The position numbers were made by a program, and so were the translations under genes. Positions 9,377-19,682 of a DNA stretch of 64,000 bases are shown here, one piece after another. Location: positions 434,001 through 498,000 of the forward strand of contig JADJYC010000002.1 in assembly GCA_016719925.1 (NCBI GenBank), in the 5' to 3' direction. Positions within the stretch are counted from its first letter, which is position 1; each line of letters begins with the position of its first letter. The DNA comes from Crocinitomicaceae bacterium (GTDB taxonomy: Bacteria; Bacteroidota; Bacteroidia; Flavobacteriales_D; Crocinitomicaceae). The notes beneath the pieces are model-generated. The model did not search any database. It was not told the DNA's origin and saw only the letters and a program-made list of their open reading frames with translations.

Positions 9377-10027
9377 ATGGCGGGCAGTTCTTCCAGAATA
9401 AAATTTGTTGTTGGTATCACCGGAGGAAGCGGTGTAGGTAAAACTACGCTGATCAAAAAACTCTACCATGACTTTCTTGGACGCGTTTCCACATTTTCAC
9501 TGAACAACTATTATTTGCCAAAAGAACATCAATGGGTAGATGAAAATGGTGTGATCAATTTTGATTTGCCAACGGCACTTGACCAAAACCGCATACAGAT
9601 GGATCTCACGCGCCTGGTGGAAGGTCACCCGATTGAACAGGAAATATACGGATTCAATAACCCGGAAGCGAAAAAAGACAAACTTGAAATTCTTCCAAAA
9701 GAATTATTGATAGTGGAAGGTTTGTTTGTTATGCATTATCCGTTTGTCAAATCAGTGCTTGATTACTCTGTTTATCTGTCTGTAAAACCTGAGTTACAAC
9801 TTGAACGCAGGATTCTCAGAGATGTGAATGAACGAAATTATACGGAGTCTGATATTCTTTATCAGTGGCACAATCACGTAATTCCTTCTTATCACAGTTT
9901 TGTTCAGCCACATAAAGAAACGGCTAATCTGATCATAACAAACAATGAACAGTTTGATGACAATATTCATGTTCTTACTGAGGTAATCGCTTCCAAACTC
10001 AACCTTCAAAATGAACCGAAAGTTTAA
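9377..10027 (+). CDS. udk: Uridine kinase-like P-loop kinase
   Basis: It probably phosphorylates uridine/cytidine to the monophosphate in pyrimidine salvage. The Walker A loop GITGGSGVGKTT is at about residues 13-24, followed by the LNNYYLPKEHQW, NFDLPTALD and IVEGLFVMHYPFV segments and the RRILRDVNERNYT lid typical of the uridine kinase/phosphoribulokinase family. At 216 residues it is of family size. The last 17 bases overlap the start of the large histidine kinase, which suggests co-transcription. Exact substrate is inferred from the family. Confidence 0.85.
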   Translation: MAGSSSRIKFVVGITGGSGVGKTTLIKKLYHDFLGRVSTFSLNNYYLPKEHQWVDENGVINFDLPTALDQNRIQMDLTRLVEGHPIEQEIYGFNNPEAKKDKLEILPKELLIVEGLFVMHYPFVKSVLDYSVYLSVKPELQLERRILRDVNERNYTESDILYQWHNHVIPSYHSFVQPHKETANLIITNNEQFDDNIHVLTEVIASKLNLQNEPKV

Positions 10028-13000
10028 GCAGAAATTTCTGTGGTCAGCTGCCCTTGGCTTTTTGCTTTGGTTAACCGGTTTTTATCTTTATCACTTTGGA
10101 TTAAAATATTCCATTACTGAAGATGATGTAAAAAAATTCGAAAATTCATATCAGGAAAAATGCGCTGAACTCGAAGACAATCTGCAGCTTTTTTTAACCG
10201 GTATTGAAACGCGTGACGACGAGTTTGAAAAATTTGCCTGGGCACAACAATACGCAGAGCAAACGCAAACCGACTACTTTGTCTATACCCGGGATACAAT
10301 GACGTTATGGACTTCCAACTCCATACCGGTTTCAACCACAAGAGACACAACAATCAATGATGGTAATATCATCCTTCTGCAAAACGGATACTACAAATTT
10401 GAATATATAACAGCGGGTGAAAAATTATACGTTGCCGCCATGCTTATCAAATATGAATACGGTTTTGAAAATGATGAGCTGGTCAATAAATTTTCTCCCA
10501 ATCTTTTGAAAAATTTTAAAGGAAAACTTTTGCCGGCTGCTGGTCCTGAAGGATATCCGGTGAAAAACAAATACGGCAAAATTATATTCCGCATTGCTCC
10601 GCTGGAAGATCCTGAAAAAAACACACTGCTTGAGGTAATCATTTTTTTCTGCTACATGATTTCATTCATGATTTTGATTCAATTACTGATCAATGCCACC
10701 CAGAAACTGCTTTTAAGGAAACCCGTTCTGTTAGTGATTTTTCCGATTGCACTTTTATTGCTCCGTGTAATCTGGATAAAAAGCGGATGGCTGGGACCTT
10801 TTGAAAAATTTGAACTTTTTAATCCTGAACTTTTTGCGTCAGAAGGAGTTTCTTCACTGGGTGATTTGATAATTAATGTCGCCATTTTTTATTTGCTGGT
10901 TCATTTTCTGCTGAAGCGCACACGCAACTGGTTTAAAGAGGGAAATACGCGTCTGAAACTGTTAGTTTTTATCGTTCCTCTTTTCACCGTTTCGTTTCTT
11001 GTTGCATTTGAAATCAATGATCTGATCAGAGATCTGGTTTATGATTCTCAGATCAAATTTGATCTTGAATACTTTTTTGATCTTGATCTTTATAGTTTTA
11101 TCAGCATTGGTATTATCGGTACTGTTTTTTATTGCTATTTCCGGCTTATTCAGTACATCGTAATTCAACTGAGAAAAAGTGAGTTTGAGTTGAACAAACT
11201 TGCTTTTCTGTGGTTTTTTATTTGTGCGGCATATATAGTTATTGATCAAATTTTTTCAGATCACTCACTGCTCACCTCCTGCTGGCCGGTAATATTAAGC
11301 GGAGTCCTTTTATGGTTTCAATATCAGGAACGTGAATACAAGTTTGTCCACATCATTTCAGCGCTGGCCTTTATCTCATTTTATGCCGCATATATTTTAA
11401 ACGGCTATACTTCGATGAATGAAAAAACCGACCGCATTGCATTAGCCGAAATTGTTGAAGCAGACAGGGACGAAGAAGCTGAATATGATTATAGCCAGGC
11501 CGAAAGGGAAATGAAAGAAACTGACTTTCTTGTGCCTTATTTCAGCGGAGAATTCAATCAGAAAAAACTCAATGAAGATTTAGAATACGGACCTTTCAGA
11601 CGACTGAAAAAAAAATACGACCTGACTTTCTATCTATTTAAAAGAGACCGTTCCATAGTAGAAGATTTTAAAAATTATGAAGTTAAAGGATATGACCGGA
11701 TCATTGAAACTATCCGCAACTCAGGTGAACGTTCTGATTCAATCAGCAACATTTACTACATCAGAGATTATTATGACAAGCTGAGTTATATCGGCCATTT
11801 TCTGGTAACATCCGGAGATTCACTTCATGGTCATTTGTTTACTGAAATGCGTTCTAAAAAATTTCCTGAAGATATAGGTCTTCCTTCACTTTTGCTGGAA
11901 GAGCCGGTTAAATTTTCAGATGAACTGAAACATTATTCCATTGCAAAATATGTTGAAAATAAATTAGTGAATGATAAAGGTGAGTTTTCTTATCCGCTGA
12001 ATTCAGAAGATTATTTTACACAAAGCGGGAAGTTTGAAGAAATGGACGGATACAGTCATTATGTTTACGAATGTGAAAAGGGTCATAAAACTGTGCTGAG
12101 TAAAAAAATAACTTCTGGTTTTGCTTTATTGACCGCATTCTCATACTTGTTGATTTTCTTTGGTGTACTGCTTCTTATTCCTATATCTTATCAGCAGTTT
12201 CAGGCAGGTATCAGTTTTAAAAATCTGAAGATGAATGTGAAGATTCATGCTGCCATGATTGGTTTGATTCTGACCTCTCTCATTGCATTTGGCATTGGCG
12301 CCGGAACATTTGTTGAAAGACAATATCATGACAACAATAAAGAACTGATTAAAGAAAAAATCACTTCAGTGAAAACAGAATTCCAGAATAAACTCAAAGA
12401 TGAAAAGAGGCTCAGACATGAGCTGGCAGATTATCTTGAATATCTGCTTAAAAAATTCTCAGGTATTTTCCTGACTGACATAAACCTTTACACACTTGAA
12501 GGTGATTTACTTGCTTCATCCCAACCCAAAATTTACAGCAAGGGAATTGTTTCCCGTAAAATGAATCCGGAAGCATATCGTCAATTAAAATTACTTGACA
12601 AAAGTGAATTCATACATGATGAGCAAATTGGTTCACTGACTTACATGTCTGCTTACATGCCTTTTTACAACAACAAACATGAAATGCTGGCCTATCTCAA
12701 TGTGCAATATATTTCAAGACAGGGAGAACTAGAAAATCAAATCTCAGGATTCCTTCTTGCAATTACCAACATCATGGTATTCATGCTGGCGCTTTCTGTC
12801 ATTCTTGCAATTACCTTATCAAACAGATTAACGCGTCCGCTAAAATATATTCAGGACAGTTTGCGCAGTGTTCAGATTGGCTCAGCTTCAAAACCTATTG
12901 AATACAGTGGTTCAGATGAAATTGGTGAATTAGTAAAAGAGTATAATAAAAAAGTAGAAGAACTTCAGATTAATGCAGAGCAGCTGGCAAAAAGTGAACG

Positions 13001-13688
13001 GGAAAGTGCCTGGAGAGAAATGGCCAAACAGGTAGCCCACGAAATTAAAAATCCGCTTACACCAATGAAACTTTCCATTCAGCATCTGAAGCGTTCCATT
13101 AATTTGGCAGATGATGATTCCAAAGAAAAATTAGAGCGCGTAACAAAATCTCTGATCGATCAGATAGATGCCCTGACACAAATTGCCAACGAGTTTTCCA
13201 ATTTTGCCAAAATGCCAAAGGCGTCAGAAAATGAACTGGATCTGAAAGAAATTCTGAGAAACGCCGCAACTGTTTTTGCCGATTCAGACGAGTATGAATT
13301 TTCAATTGAATTAGAATCAGACAAACCAGCTATTATCTGGGCAGACAAAGATCTTTTATTACGTGTTTTTAATAACCTGATTAAAAATGCAACACAGGCC
13401 GTTAAACCACAAGAAGATTTTGAAGGTTCAGGTAAAGTAGAAGTTTCACTGGAAGAAACTGCTGACTACTTTGTTGTGGCAATTAAAGACAATGGTATCG
13501 GCATTTCAGATTCACAAAGAGAGAAAATATTTGTCCCCTATTTCACTACTAAATCAACCGGTACAGGTTTGGGTCTTGCAATGACTAAACAAATTATAGA
13601 AAACCACGGCGGTAAAATCTGGTTTGAATCTATACCGGGAGAAGGAACTACCTTTTATGTCTCTTTGAAAAAACACCGGAGAGATTAA
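10011..13688 (+). CDS. Large NtrY-like membrane histidine kinase
   Basis: A 1225-residue sensor kinase. TM1 is at residues 8-28, then an extracytoplasmic region, a block of about seven TM helices (residues 210-470), another large extracytoplasmic region, a TM near 705-725, a second TM near 750 with a sensory region, and a TM near 920 followed by HAMP (LTRPLKYIQDSL). The kinase core has the phosphoacceptor His in AHEIKNPLTPMKLS near residue 1009 and the ATP-binding motifs DNGIGIS and STGTGLGLAM. No response regulator gene is adjacent, so the partner is encoded elsewhere. The stimulus is unknown. Its start overlaps the udk-like gene. Confidence 0.88.
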   Translation: MNRKFKQKFLWSAALGFLLWLTGFYLYHFGLKYSITEDDVKKFENSYQEKCAELEDNLQLFLTGIETRDDEFEKFAWAQQYAEQTQTDYFVYTRDTMTLWTSNSIPVSTTRDTTINDGNIILLQNGYYKFEYITAGEKLYVAAMLIKYEYGFENDELVNKFSPNLLKNFKGKLLPAAGPEGYPVKNKYGKIIFRIAPLEDPEKNTLLEVIIFFCYMISFMILIQLLINATQKLLLRKPVLLVIFPIALLLLRVIWIKSGWLGPFEKFELFNPELFASEGVSSLGDLIINVAIFYLLVHFLLKRTRNWFKEGNTRLKLLVFIVPLFTVSFLVAFEINDLIRDLVYDSQIKFDLEYFFDLDLYSFISIGIIGTVFYCYFRLIQYIVIQLRKSEFELNKLAFLWFFICAAYIVIDQIFSDHSLLTSCWPVILSGVLLWFQYQEREYKFVHIISALAFISFYAAYILNGYTSMNEKTDRIALAEIVEADRDEEAEYDYSQAEREMKETDFLVPYFSGEFNQKKLNEDLEYGPFRRLKKKYDLTFYLFKRDRSIVEDFKNYEVKGYDRIIETIRNSGERSDSISNIYYIRDYYDKLSYIGHFLVTSGDSLHGHLFTEMRSKKFPEDIGLPSLLLEEPVKFSDELKHYSIAKYVENKLVNDKGEFSYPLNSEDYFTQSGKFEEMDGYSHYVYECEKGHKTVLSKKITSGFALLTAFSYLLIFFGVLLLIPISYQQFQAGISFKNLKMNVKIHAAMIGLILTSLIAFGIGAGTFVERQYHDNNKELIKEKITSVKTEFQNKLKDEKRLRHELADYLEYLLKKFSGIFLTDINLYTLEGDLLASSQPKIYSKGIVSRKMNPEAYRQLKLLDKSEFIHDEQIGSLTYMSAYMPFYNNKHEMLAYLNVQYISRQGELENQISGFLLAITNIMVFMLALSVILAITLSNRLTRPLKYIQDSLRSVQIGSASKPIEYSGSDEIGELVKEYNKKVEELQINAEQLAKSERESAWREMAKQVAHEIKNPLTPMKLSIQHLKRSINLADDDSKEKLERVTKSLIDQIDALTQIANEFSNFAKMPKASENELDLKEILRNAATVFADSDEYEFSIELESDKPAIIWADKDLLLRVFNNLIKNATQAVKPQEDFEGSGKVEVSLEETADYFVVAIKDNGIGISDSQREKIFVPYFTTKSTGTGLGLAMTKQIIENHGGKIWFESIPGEGTTFYVSLKKHRRD

Positions 13689-13691
13689 AAA

Positions 13692-14420
13692 CTACTTTTC
13701 TTCTTTGGGTTTGTAATCGTATTGTATTGAAATTTCCGCTTGTTTAGTTTCATCCTTATCAGGTTCCTGCGGCGTAATATCCGGCTCTTCTTTCCAATAT
13801 TCAATTTCCGGTTCAATGCCAAGTTCTTCTTCCAGTTCATAACGCAGTTTCTGTGGCTGCGGACCACTGTATTTGTAAATTACTGCAACAATTATTCCAG
13901 AGAAAAAACCAAGGGCATGTCCTTCCCAGGAAATATTAATTGCGGTTGGGAAAATACCCCACACCATACTTCCATAAAGAAAAATGACAATAAGAGAAAC
14001 AGCTGCAACGCGCATGTTCTTTCTGAAAAAGCCGCTGAAAACAAGAAAAGAAGTCAACCCGTAAATGACTCCGCTCATTCCAATGTGATAATTTTCTCTT
14101 GCAAGCAGCCACATAGAAATTCCGGTAAGAAAATAAATGAGTATAAAGACACGCGTGGCAATTGTACGGTAATGATAAAACAACAACCAGGTTAGAATGA
14201 AAGCCGGCAAAGAATTATTCAGAATGTGTGAGAAGTCGGCGGTGCTATGAATAAACGGTGTAAGCAAAATACCTGTCAGACCGGACGGGCGCAAAGGAAA
14301 TATACCAAATCTGTAAAGATTCAGTCCAAATGTAATGTCAGACAAATGGACTACCCACATTAAGCCCACCAATGAAAAAGAAATCAGCAGCGCTATCCGC
14401 GAAATTTTTGATTCAAGCAT
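13692..14420 (-). CDS. Rhomboid family intramembrane serine protease
   Basis: It has about six hydrophobic segments in 242 residues. The rhomboid catalytic serine sits in GMSGVIYG near residue 114 and the catalytic histidine in WEGHALGFFSG near residue 168. The family's N-terminal H-x-x-x-N lines up with HILNNSLPAF. A charged, Glu-rich cytoplasmic tail of about 45 residues follows the last TM. It ends three bases from the convergent histidine kinase stop. Substrate is unknown. Confidence 0.88.
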   Translation of the reverse strand: MLESKISRIALLISFSLVGLMWVVHLSDITFGLNLYRFGIFPLRPSGLTGILLTPFIHSTADFSHILNNSLPAFILTWLLFYHYRTIATRVFILIYFLTGISMWLLARENYHIGMSGVIYGLTSFLVFSGFFRKNMRVAAVSLIVIFLYGSMVWGIFPTAINISWEGHALGFFSGIIVAVIYKYSGPQPQKLRYELEEELGIEPEIEYWKEEPDITPQEPDKDETKQAEISIQYDYKPKEEK

Positions 14421-14657
14421 GAATGCAATTTGTCAAATACCAAACCAGATTTTTTTCAATGACGGAATGGCAGAAAAGGAGGAATTAGGATATAGGATTA
14501 AGGAGTGCTATTTGAGGAATGAGAAAAAAGTTGGCTTCAATTTATAACCTCTTCATAGCAAAAATCAATTACTGAATAAGTAATGTATTTTCCCGGAGTA
14601 TTCAACGTTGAAGAAAGATCACTATATCCTTTCTTCTAAATTCCAGTCCCTAAAAAA

Positions 14658-16501
14658 TTACTCTACAGTAACAGACTTGGCAAGATTTCTAGGCTGATCC
14701 ACATTACAACCACGCATTACAGCGATGTAGTAAGAAATTAACTGGAATGGAATTGTTGCAAGAATCGGAACAATAATTTCATCCGCATCCGGAATTTCAA
14801 TCACATGTTCAGCAATGGATTTTACAGCCATATCTCCTTCAGTGACAATGGCAATGATTCTTCCTTTTCTTGCTTTTACTTCCTGAATATTTGAAACTAC
14901 TTTTCGTAATTCGGTCCTTTGGTTGCAATAACAAAAACCGGCATGTTTTCATCAATCAAAGCAATAGGCCCGTGTTTCATTTCAGCAGCAGGATATCCTT
15001 CAGCATGGATGTAAGAAATTTCTTTCAGTTTTAATGCGCCTTCCAAAGCTATTGGAAATGAACTTCCGCGCCCAAGATAAAGCGCATTGTGTGCATCTTT
15101 AAATTCACCGGAAATACGTTTAATATGCTCACTTCCCTGCAATAATTTTTCAATTTTTTTCGGAAGCGCTTCCATCTCATCAAGAAGAGACTGAAATCTG
15201 TTTGGTGAAATGGTGTTGCGTTTTTTTGCAATCATCATAGCAAGCATGGCAAGTAAAGTAACCTGCGTGGTAAATGCTTTTGTAGATGCCACACCAATTT
15301 CCGGTCCGGCATGGGTATATGATCCGCCATGTGTAATTCTTGAAATAGAACTTCCAACCACATTCACAATTCCAAGAATGGTCGCACCCATTTCTTTAGA
15401 CATTTTTAGTGCGGCAAGTGTGTCTGCAGTTTCACCAGATTGTGAAATTGCAATTACTACATCGTTTTTGCGAATGATCGGATTTCTGTATCTGAACTCA
15501 CTTGCGTATTCCACCTCAACCGGAATTCGCGCAAGATCTTCTAAATAATATTCCCCAACCAATCCGGCATGCCATGAAGTTCCGCATGCAATAATGATAA
15601 TACGGTTTGCATTGGCAATCTGATCTTCATATTGCTTTAAACCGCCTAATGTAATCCAACCTTCTTTTGCATTTAACCTTCCTCTGAAACTATCATGAAT
15701 AGCACGTGGCTGCTCATAGATTTCTTTCAGCATGAAATGATCATAACCACCTCTTTCCAGCTCTTCAAGCTGCATACTGAGTTCTGTAATCTCCGGTGAA
15801 ACTTCTTTGTTATGAATGCTGATGATTCTTAAACCATCCTTTCTGTCAACAATGGCAATCTGTTCATCTTCGAGATAAACAACATTTTTCGTGTACTCGA
15901 TGATTGGTGTCGCATCAGAAGCCAGGTAATATTCATCTTCACCCAAACCAACAACAAGCGGACTACTTTTTTTAGCAGCAATCAATTTGTTTGGTTCATC
16001 TTTTGAAACAATTACAATTGCGTAAGCACCATGCACTTCATTAAGTGCCATTCTTAAGGCTTCAACTAAATCAACTTTGTATTTGTTTTTAATTTCTTCA
16101 ATCAGGTGAACAAGTACTTCCGTATCTGTTTCACTTTGAAATTTATGTCCGCGTTTCAGTAATTCTCTTTTCAGTACATCATAATTTTCTATGATTCCGT
16201 TGTGAACCAAAACCATATTTCCGTCTCCTGAAAAATGAGGATGCGCGTTGATGTCATTTGGTAAACCGTGTGTAGCCCATCTGGTGTGGCCAATTCCTAA
16301 GGAACCTGCCGTAGATTTTCCTTCAACAAATGCAACCAGGTCCTGAACTTTTCCTTGTCTTTTATAAACATTCAGCGTTGATGGGTTTTCCAATAATGCA
16401 ACACCGGCGCTGTCATATCCGCGGTATTCAAGTCTGCTCAATCCCTTAATCAAAACAGGATACGCTTTTTTATCTCCTATATATCCAACAATTCCACACA
16501 T
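14658..16501 (-). CDS. glmS: Glutamine-fructose-6-phosphate aminotransferase, frameshifted near the C-terminus
   Basis: It makes glucosamine-6-phosphate from fructose-6-phosphate and glutamine, the entry to peptidoglycan and LPS amino sugars. Cys2 of MCGIVGYIGD is the glutaminase nucleophile. Two SIS domains follow, with CGTSWHAGLV and SQSGETADTLAAL. The frame read from 16501 stops at 14895-14897 after KGPNYEK, but the other frame continues with VVSNIQEVKARKGR and ends in the family tail PRNLAKSVTVE with a stop at 14658-14660. Restoring one base in the A/T run at 14901-14904 gives 614 residues, a normal GlmS. A loss in the sequence is more likely than a pseudogene because the gene is essential. 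Confidence 0.93.
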
Positions 16502-16510
16502 AGTTTGTCT

Positions 16511-17866
16511 TTAATAATTGGTGTACGTAATTTCCAAACGTGGTTTTTCCTTGAACGTTGTTTTAGATCCGTTGAAAACTATCCGTTCTATGGTTGACCC
16601 AAAGAAACTCGGACTGTAAATTCTGAATCCGTTAAAATCTCTTTCACCTGATAACATGGCTTGTAATTCACGCGTTACATAAAAACGAAATTCCTTTTTA
16701 TCATCATTGTATGCAACAGTCAGCAGGGATGATCCTCCCTGATAATCAAGCGTACTTTGAGAAAGTTTATCATCCACAATTTTTGCAATAAATAATTTGG
16801 AAGTCACATCAAAAACATCGGATGTAAAATCCTGAACCGGTAAAATTAATTCTGCCTTATTGATGATTTTCGGATCCCAGTTTCCAAGTGAATCATAATT
16901 AAAATCCATCAGATTGGGAATTTCAATTACTGCCCGCAAAGCACTGCCCTGCATATAAAACGCCTGTTCACCTTCAGCCAAATCCAAAAGCGCAGCTTCA
17001 ACATCTGTGCCTGTGCGGTCATATTTTATGTCATTGTATCTTGCTGCCGAACTGTTGAATTCAAAATTGTATGTTTTTGGTGTGCCGTTATCCTTAAAAT
17101 ACATCGTCACACCTGAAACTGAATTTTCCATTACGGTATAAAGAATGGTTCCCTGACCAACAGGAATGGATGCGCTATTCACTTTAATATTCAACCCGTT
17201 AAAGAAAGAGACAAAACCATCATCAGTATTCATCTGCCCGGCATCATTGGCGGCAACCATAGCCATTCCAAAAGAAGGATCAAGATGGATGCGTAAATGA
17301 GCAGGTAATGTATCATCACCCACTACTTGTTCAGCAACTATATTTGGTGTGATTGTTTCTGAACCGGATAAAACCAAATTTGATCCGGTAGCAGTTGGTG
17401 AATTGAATGCATAATATTCTTTGTCTGTTCTTACCAAATCATCTGTAATCTCATACACTTCAAACGTCATTGGCTGAATATTGCCGTAATAATTGATGCT
17501 TGTATATCTCAGAGTCAGTACCACTGAGTCCATGGTTAATGTTCCTGCATTGCCAAACTCCGGCGCAACAGAGGACAACCTCATCTGTGTAACAATTCCG
17601 CAATCAACTTTTCCAAAGACAGGATCAGAATAAGCACCTAACAAACTTACAGAGGTCTCATCTGTTTCTACACTGTCAGCGTATTCAGTATATGTTTTGA
17701 GTGAAAAGGTATCTGTGAAAGAAGTATTTAGCGAACTGCCTTCAAGTCCGTCACCAATGGTTGTTGTTTCTTTTTTGCAGGAAACAAGAAGTGATCCTGC
17801 TATAAAAAAAACAGCGGAAAGTTTCAGAACCTTCCGCCGGATAATTATTTGATTTTTTCTGGTCAT
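16511..17866 (-). CDS. DUF4270 family lipoprotein
   Basis: A 451-residue protein with a lipoprotein signal (VLKLSAVFFIAGSLLVSCKKE), so it is probably anchored to the outer membrane. The body matches the DUF4270 pattern: an early TDTFSLKTYTEYADS, LLGAYSDPVFGK, and a C-terminal GFRIYSPSFFGSTIERIVFNG. It lies between a glgA-like gene and glmS, an order conserved in Flavobacteriia. It is nine bases upstream of glmS and abuts the glgA-like stop, so one transcript is likely. Molecular function is not known. Confidence 0.88.
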   Translation of the reverse strand: MTRKNQIIIRRKVLKLSAVFFIAGSLLVSCKKETTTIGDGLEGSSLNTSFTDTFSLKTYTEYADSVETDETSVSLLGAYSDPVFGKVDCGIVTQMRLSSVAPEFGNAGTLTMDSVVLTLRYTSINYYGNIQPMTFEVYEITDDLVRTDKEYYAFNSPTATGSNLVLSGSETITPNIVAEQVVGDDTLPAHLRIHLDPSFGMAMVAANDAGQMNTDDGFVSFFNGLNIKVNSASIPVGQGTILYTVMENSVSGVTMYFKDNGTPKTYNFEFNSSAARYNDIKYDRTGTDVEAALLDLAEGEQAFYMQGSALRAVIEIPNLMDFNYDSLGNWDPKIINKAELILPVQDFTSDVFDVTSKLFIAKIVDDKLSQSTLDYQGGSSLLTVAYNDDKKEFRFYVTRELQAMLSGERDFNGFRIYSPSFFGSTIERIVFNGSKTTFKEKPRLEITYTNY

Positions 17867-18685
17867 TTAAACTACTACTTCTTCAATAATCTGATCGTAA
17901 AACTCATCCATAGGCTTAACGAAAGATTCTTCAGGATAGTATTCAAGGAAAGGAACTCCGGATTTACGGATCACAGTTTTCAATTCATTGCTGATTGAAG
18001 GGCTTCCCTGAACCACTCCGTCTGAAACTTTGATTGCCGCCTCATTCAACGCATTAAAATCCGTCTTTTTTAAAGGAGCAATAGTAGCCTCATCAAAGCC
18101 GTCAAATTTAAGTTTTTCGTAAAATTTGGGGTCCCAATTTTTGTTAAATGGATCATCATATACTGAATAAACAACTTTTGCTTCAGCAAAGTGAGGATCA
18201 TTATTGTAAAGTTTTTTAATATAAAGCGGAGCCAACGCCGCCATCCAGCCGTGACAATGAATCACATCGGGCTTCCAGCCTAATTTTTTTACTGTTTCCA
18301 GAACACCGCGTCCGAAGAACATGGCGCGCTCATCATTATCTGTATGATAATTTCCTTTTTCATCCTGAACAGTTGTTTTTCGTTTGAAAAAATCTTCATT
18401 ATCAATAAAATAAACCTGAATTTTTGCAGAAGGGACAGACGCTACTTTGATAATAAGCGGATGATCCACATCATTAATAATCAAATTCATTCCTGACAAA
18501 CGAATCACTTCATGCAACTGGTGCCTGCGCTCATTGATACAGCCGTATCTGGGCATGAACGCACGTATTTCTTTGCCTGCTTCCTGAATTCCCTGAGGGA
18601 GTTTTCTGGTTGCTACTGAGATGTCTGTGTTGGGTAAAAAGGGAGAAATTTCCTGAGAGATAAATAGTACTCTTTTCTTTTCCAT
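17867..18685 (-). CDS. Glycogen/starch synthase catalytic-domain-like protein
   Basis: It matches the N-terminal half (GT5 domain) of glycogen synthases: KKRVLFISQEISPFLPNTD, then FIDNEDFFKR, ERAMFFGRGVLE and the DVIHCHGWMAALAPLYI segment. At about 272 residues it lacks the C-terminal GT-B half, as is usual for this short Bacteroidota family. Catalysis is therefore uncertain. A frame opens at 18700, but the promoter just upstream would start the transcript near 18705, so the ATG at 18685 is preferred. It heads the unit with the DUF4270 gene and glmS. Confidence 0.85.
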   Translation of the reverse strand: MEKKRVLFISQEISPFLPNTDISVATRKLPQGIQEAGKEIRAFMPRYGCINERRHQLHEVIRLSGMNLIINDVDHPLIIKVASVPSAKIQVYFIDNEDFFKRKTTVQDEKGNYHTDNDERAMFFGRGVLETVKKLGWKPDVIHCHGWMAALAPLYIKKLYNNDPHFAEAKVVYSVYDDPFNKNWDPKFYEKLKFDGFDEATIAPLKKTDFNALNEAAIKVSDGVVQGSPSISNELKTVIRKSGVPFLEYYPEESFVKPMDEFYDQIIEEVVV

Positions 18686-18711
18686 AGAGGATATGTACAT
18701 TTAATAGTTAG

Positions 18712-18742
18712 CAAATTTACGGAAAAAAAAGCACATTTTCAA
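18712..18742 (-). promoter_or_regulatory. Bacteroidota-type promoter for the glgA-like / DUF4270 / glmS unit
   Basis: On the minus strand TTG (18742-18740) is followed after 20 bases by TAAATTTG (18719-18712), a perfect match to TAnnTTTG. Transcription would begin near 18705. On the plus strand, TAGATTTG at 18753-18760 could be the -7 element of the divergent panC promoter, though no good -33 TTG is seen for it. Confidence 0.55.
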
Positions 18743-18795
18743 TGTAAAAATATAGATTTGCCGGTTTGCCCTTGTGGCACCTAGCTGTTTCTGCC

Positions 18796-19644
18796 TTGAT
18801 TACAATTGACAATTCCTCAGCCCTGATAAGCCTTTTGGCAGATTTCAGGAAACAAAATCCAGATGCTAAAATTGGCTTTGTTCCAACCATGGGTGCATTG
18901 CATCAGGGACATATTAGTCTTATAACAAGAGCAAAAAAAGAAAACCAGCTGGTAGTCTGTTCCATTTTTGTAAACCCCACGCAGTTCAATGACCCCAAAG
19001 ATCTGGAAAGATATCCCAGAACCGCCGAAGCTGATGCGGCAATGCTTTCTGATAATGGATGTGATATAGTGTACTTTCCGGCTGTGGATGATATCTATCC
19101 AAATGGCTTGAATGAGCCGTTTGATATGGATTTTGGCGGAATTGACAACGTAATGGAAGGCGCTCACCGGCCCGGACATTTTAAAGGAGTTGCTCAGGTG
19201 GTTGACCGGTTCTTCCGAATTGTTCGGCCAGATAGAGCCTATTTTGGGCAAAAAGACTTTCAGCAGGTAGCTGTAATCAGACAACTTGTCAAGGAAAAAA
19301 AGCATGCAGTTGAGATAATTGCATGCCCAACGCTGAGATCAACTCAAGGACTGGCCTTAAGCTCAAGAAACATGCTTCTTTCAGAAGAAGAAAAAGAGAA
19401 TTCCTTAATCATTTACAAAACGCTTTTATCTGGTCAAAACTGGATAAAGGATAATTCAGATATCACTGAGCTTACGGAAAAACTGACAGTCTTTTTCAAA
19501 AAAGGAAATCTGCACCTTGAATATCTTGAACTGGCAAATCCTGAAAATCTGCAGCCGGTAAAAAACAAAAATCAACCTGTGCACTGTTTTATTGCTGCGT
19601 TCTGTGGCAAAGTCCGTTTGATAGATAATATGCGCCTGAATTAG
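18796..19644 (+). CDS. panC: Pantothenate synthetase
   Basis: It ligates pantoate and beta-alanine with ATP to make pantothenate. Motifs are VPTMGALHQGHISLI (HIGH-type), VVCSIFVNPTQFN, FGQKDFQQVAVI and the KMSKS-like LRSTQGLALSSRN. The frame is open from a TTG at 18766, but a TAGATTTG element at 18753-18760 would place the transcript start inside that extension. The TTG at 18796 (MITIDNSS...) gives 282 residues, the family size. It is divergent from the glgA-like gene. Confidence 0.92.
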   Translation: MITIDNSSALISLLADFRKQNPDAKIGFVPTMGALHQGHISLITRAKKENQLVVCSIFVNPTQFNDPKDLERYPRTAEADAAMLSDNGCDIVYFPAVDDIYPNGLNEPFDMDFGGIDNVMEGAHRPGHFKGVAQVVDRFFRIVRPDRAYFGQKDFQQVAVIRQLVKEKKHAVEIIACPTLRSTQGLALSSRNMLLSEEEKENSLIIYKTLLSGQNWIKDNSDITELTEKLTVFFKKGNLHLEYLELANPENLQPVKNKNQPVHCFIAAFCGKVRLIDNMRLN

Positions 19645-19682
19645 CTGCCAACCAAAAAGGTATTTGCTAATTTCAACCCGCA

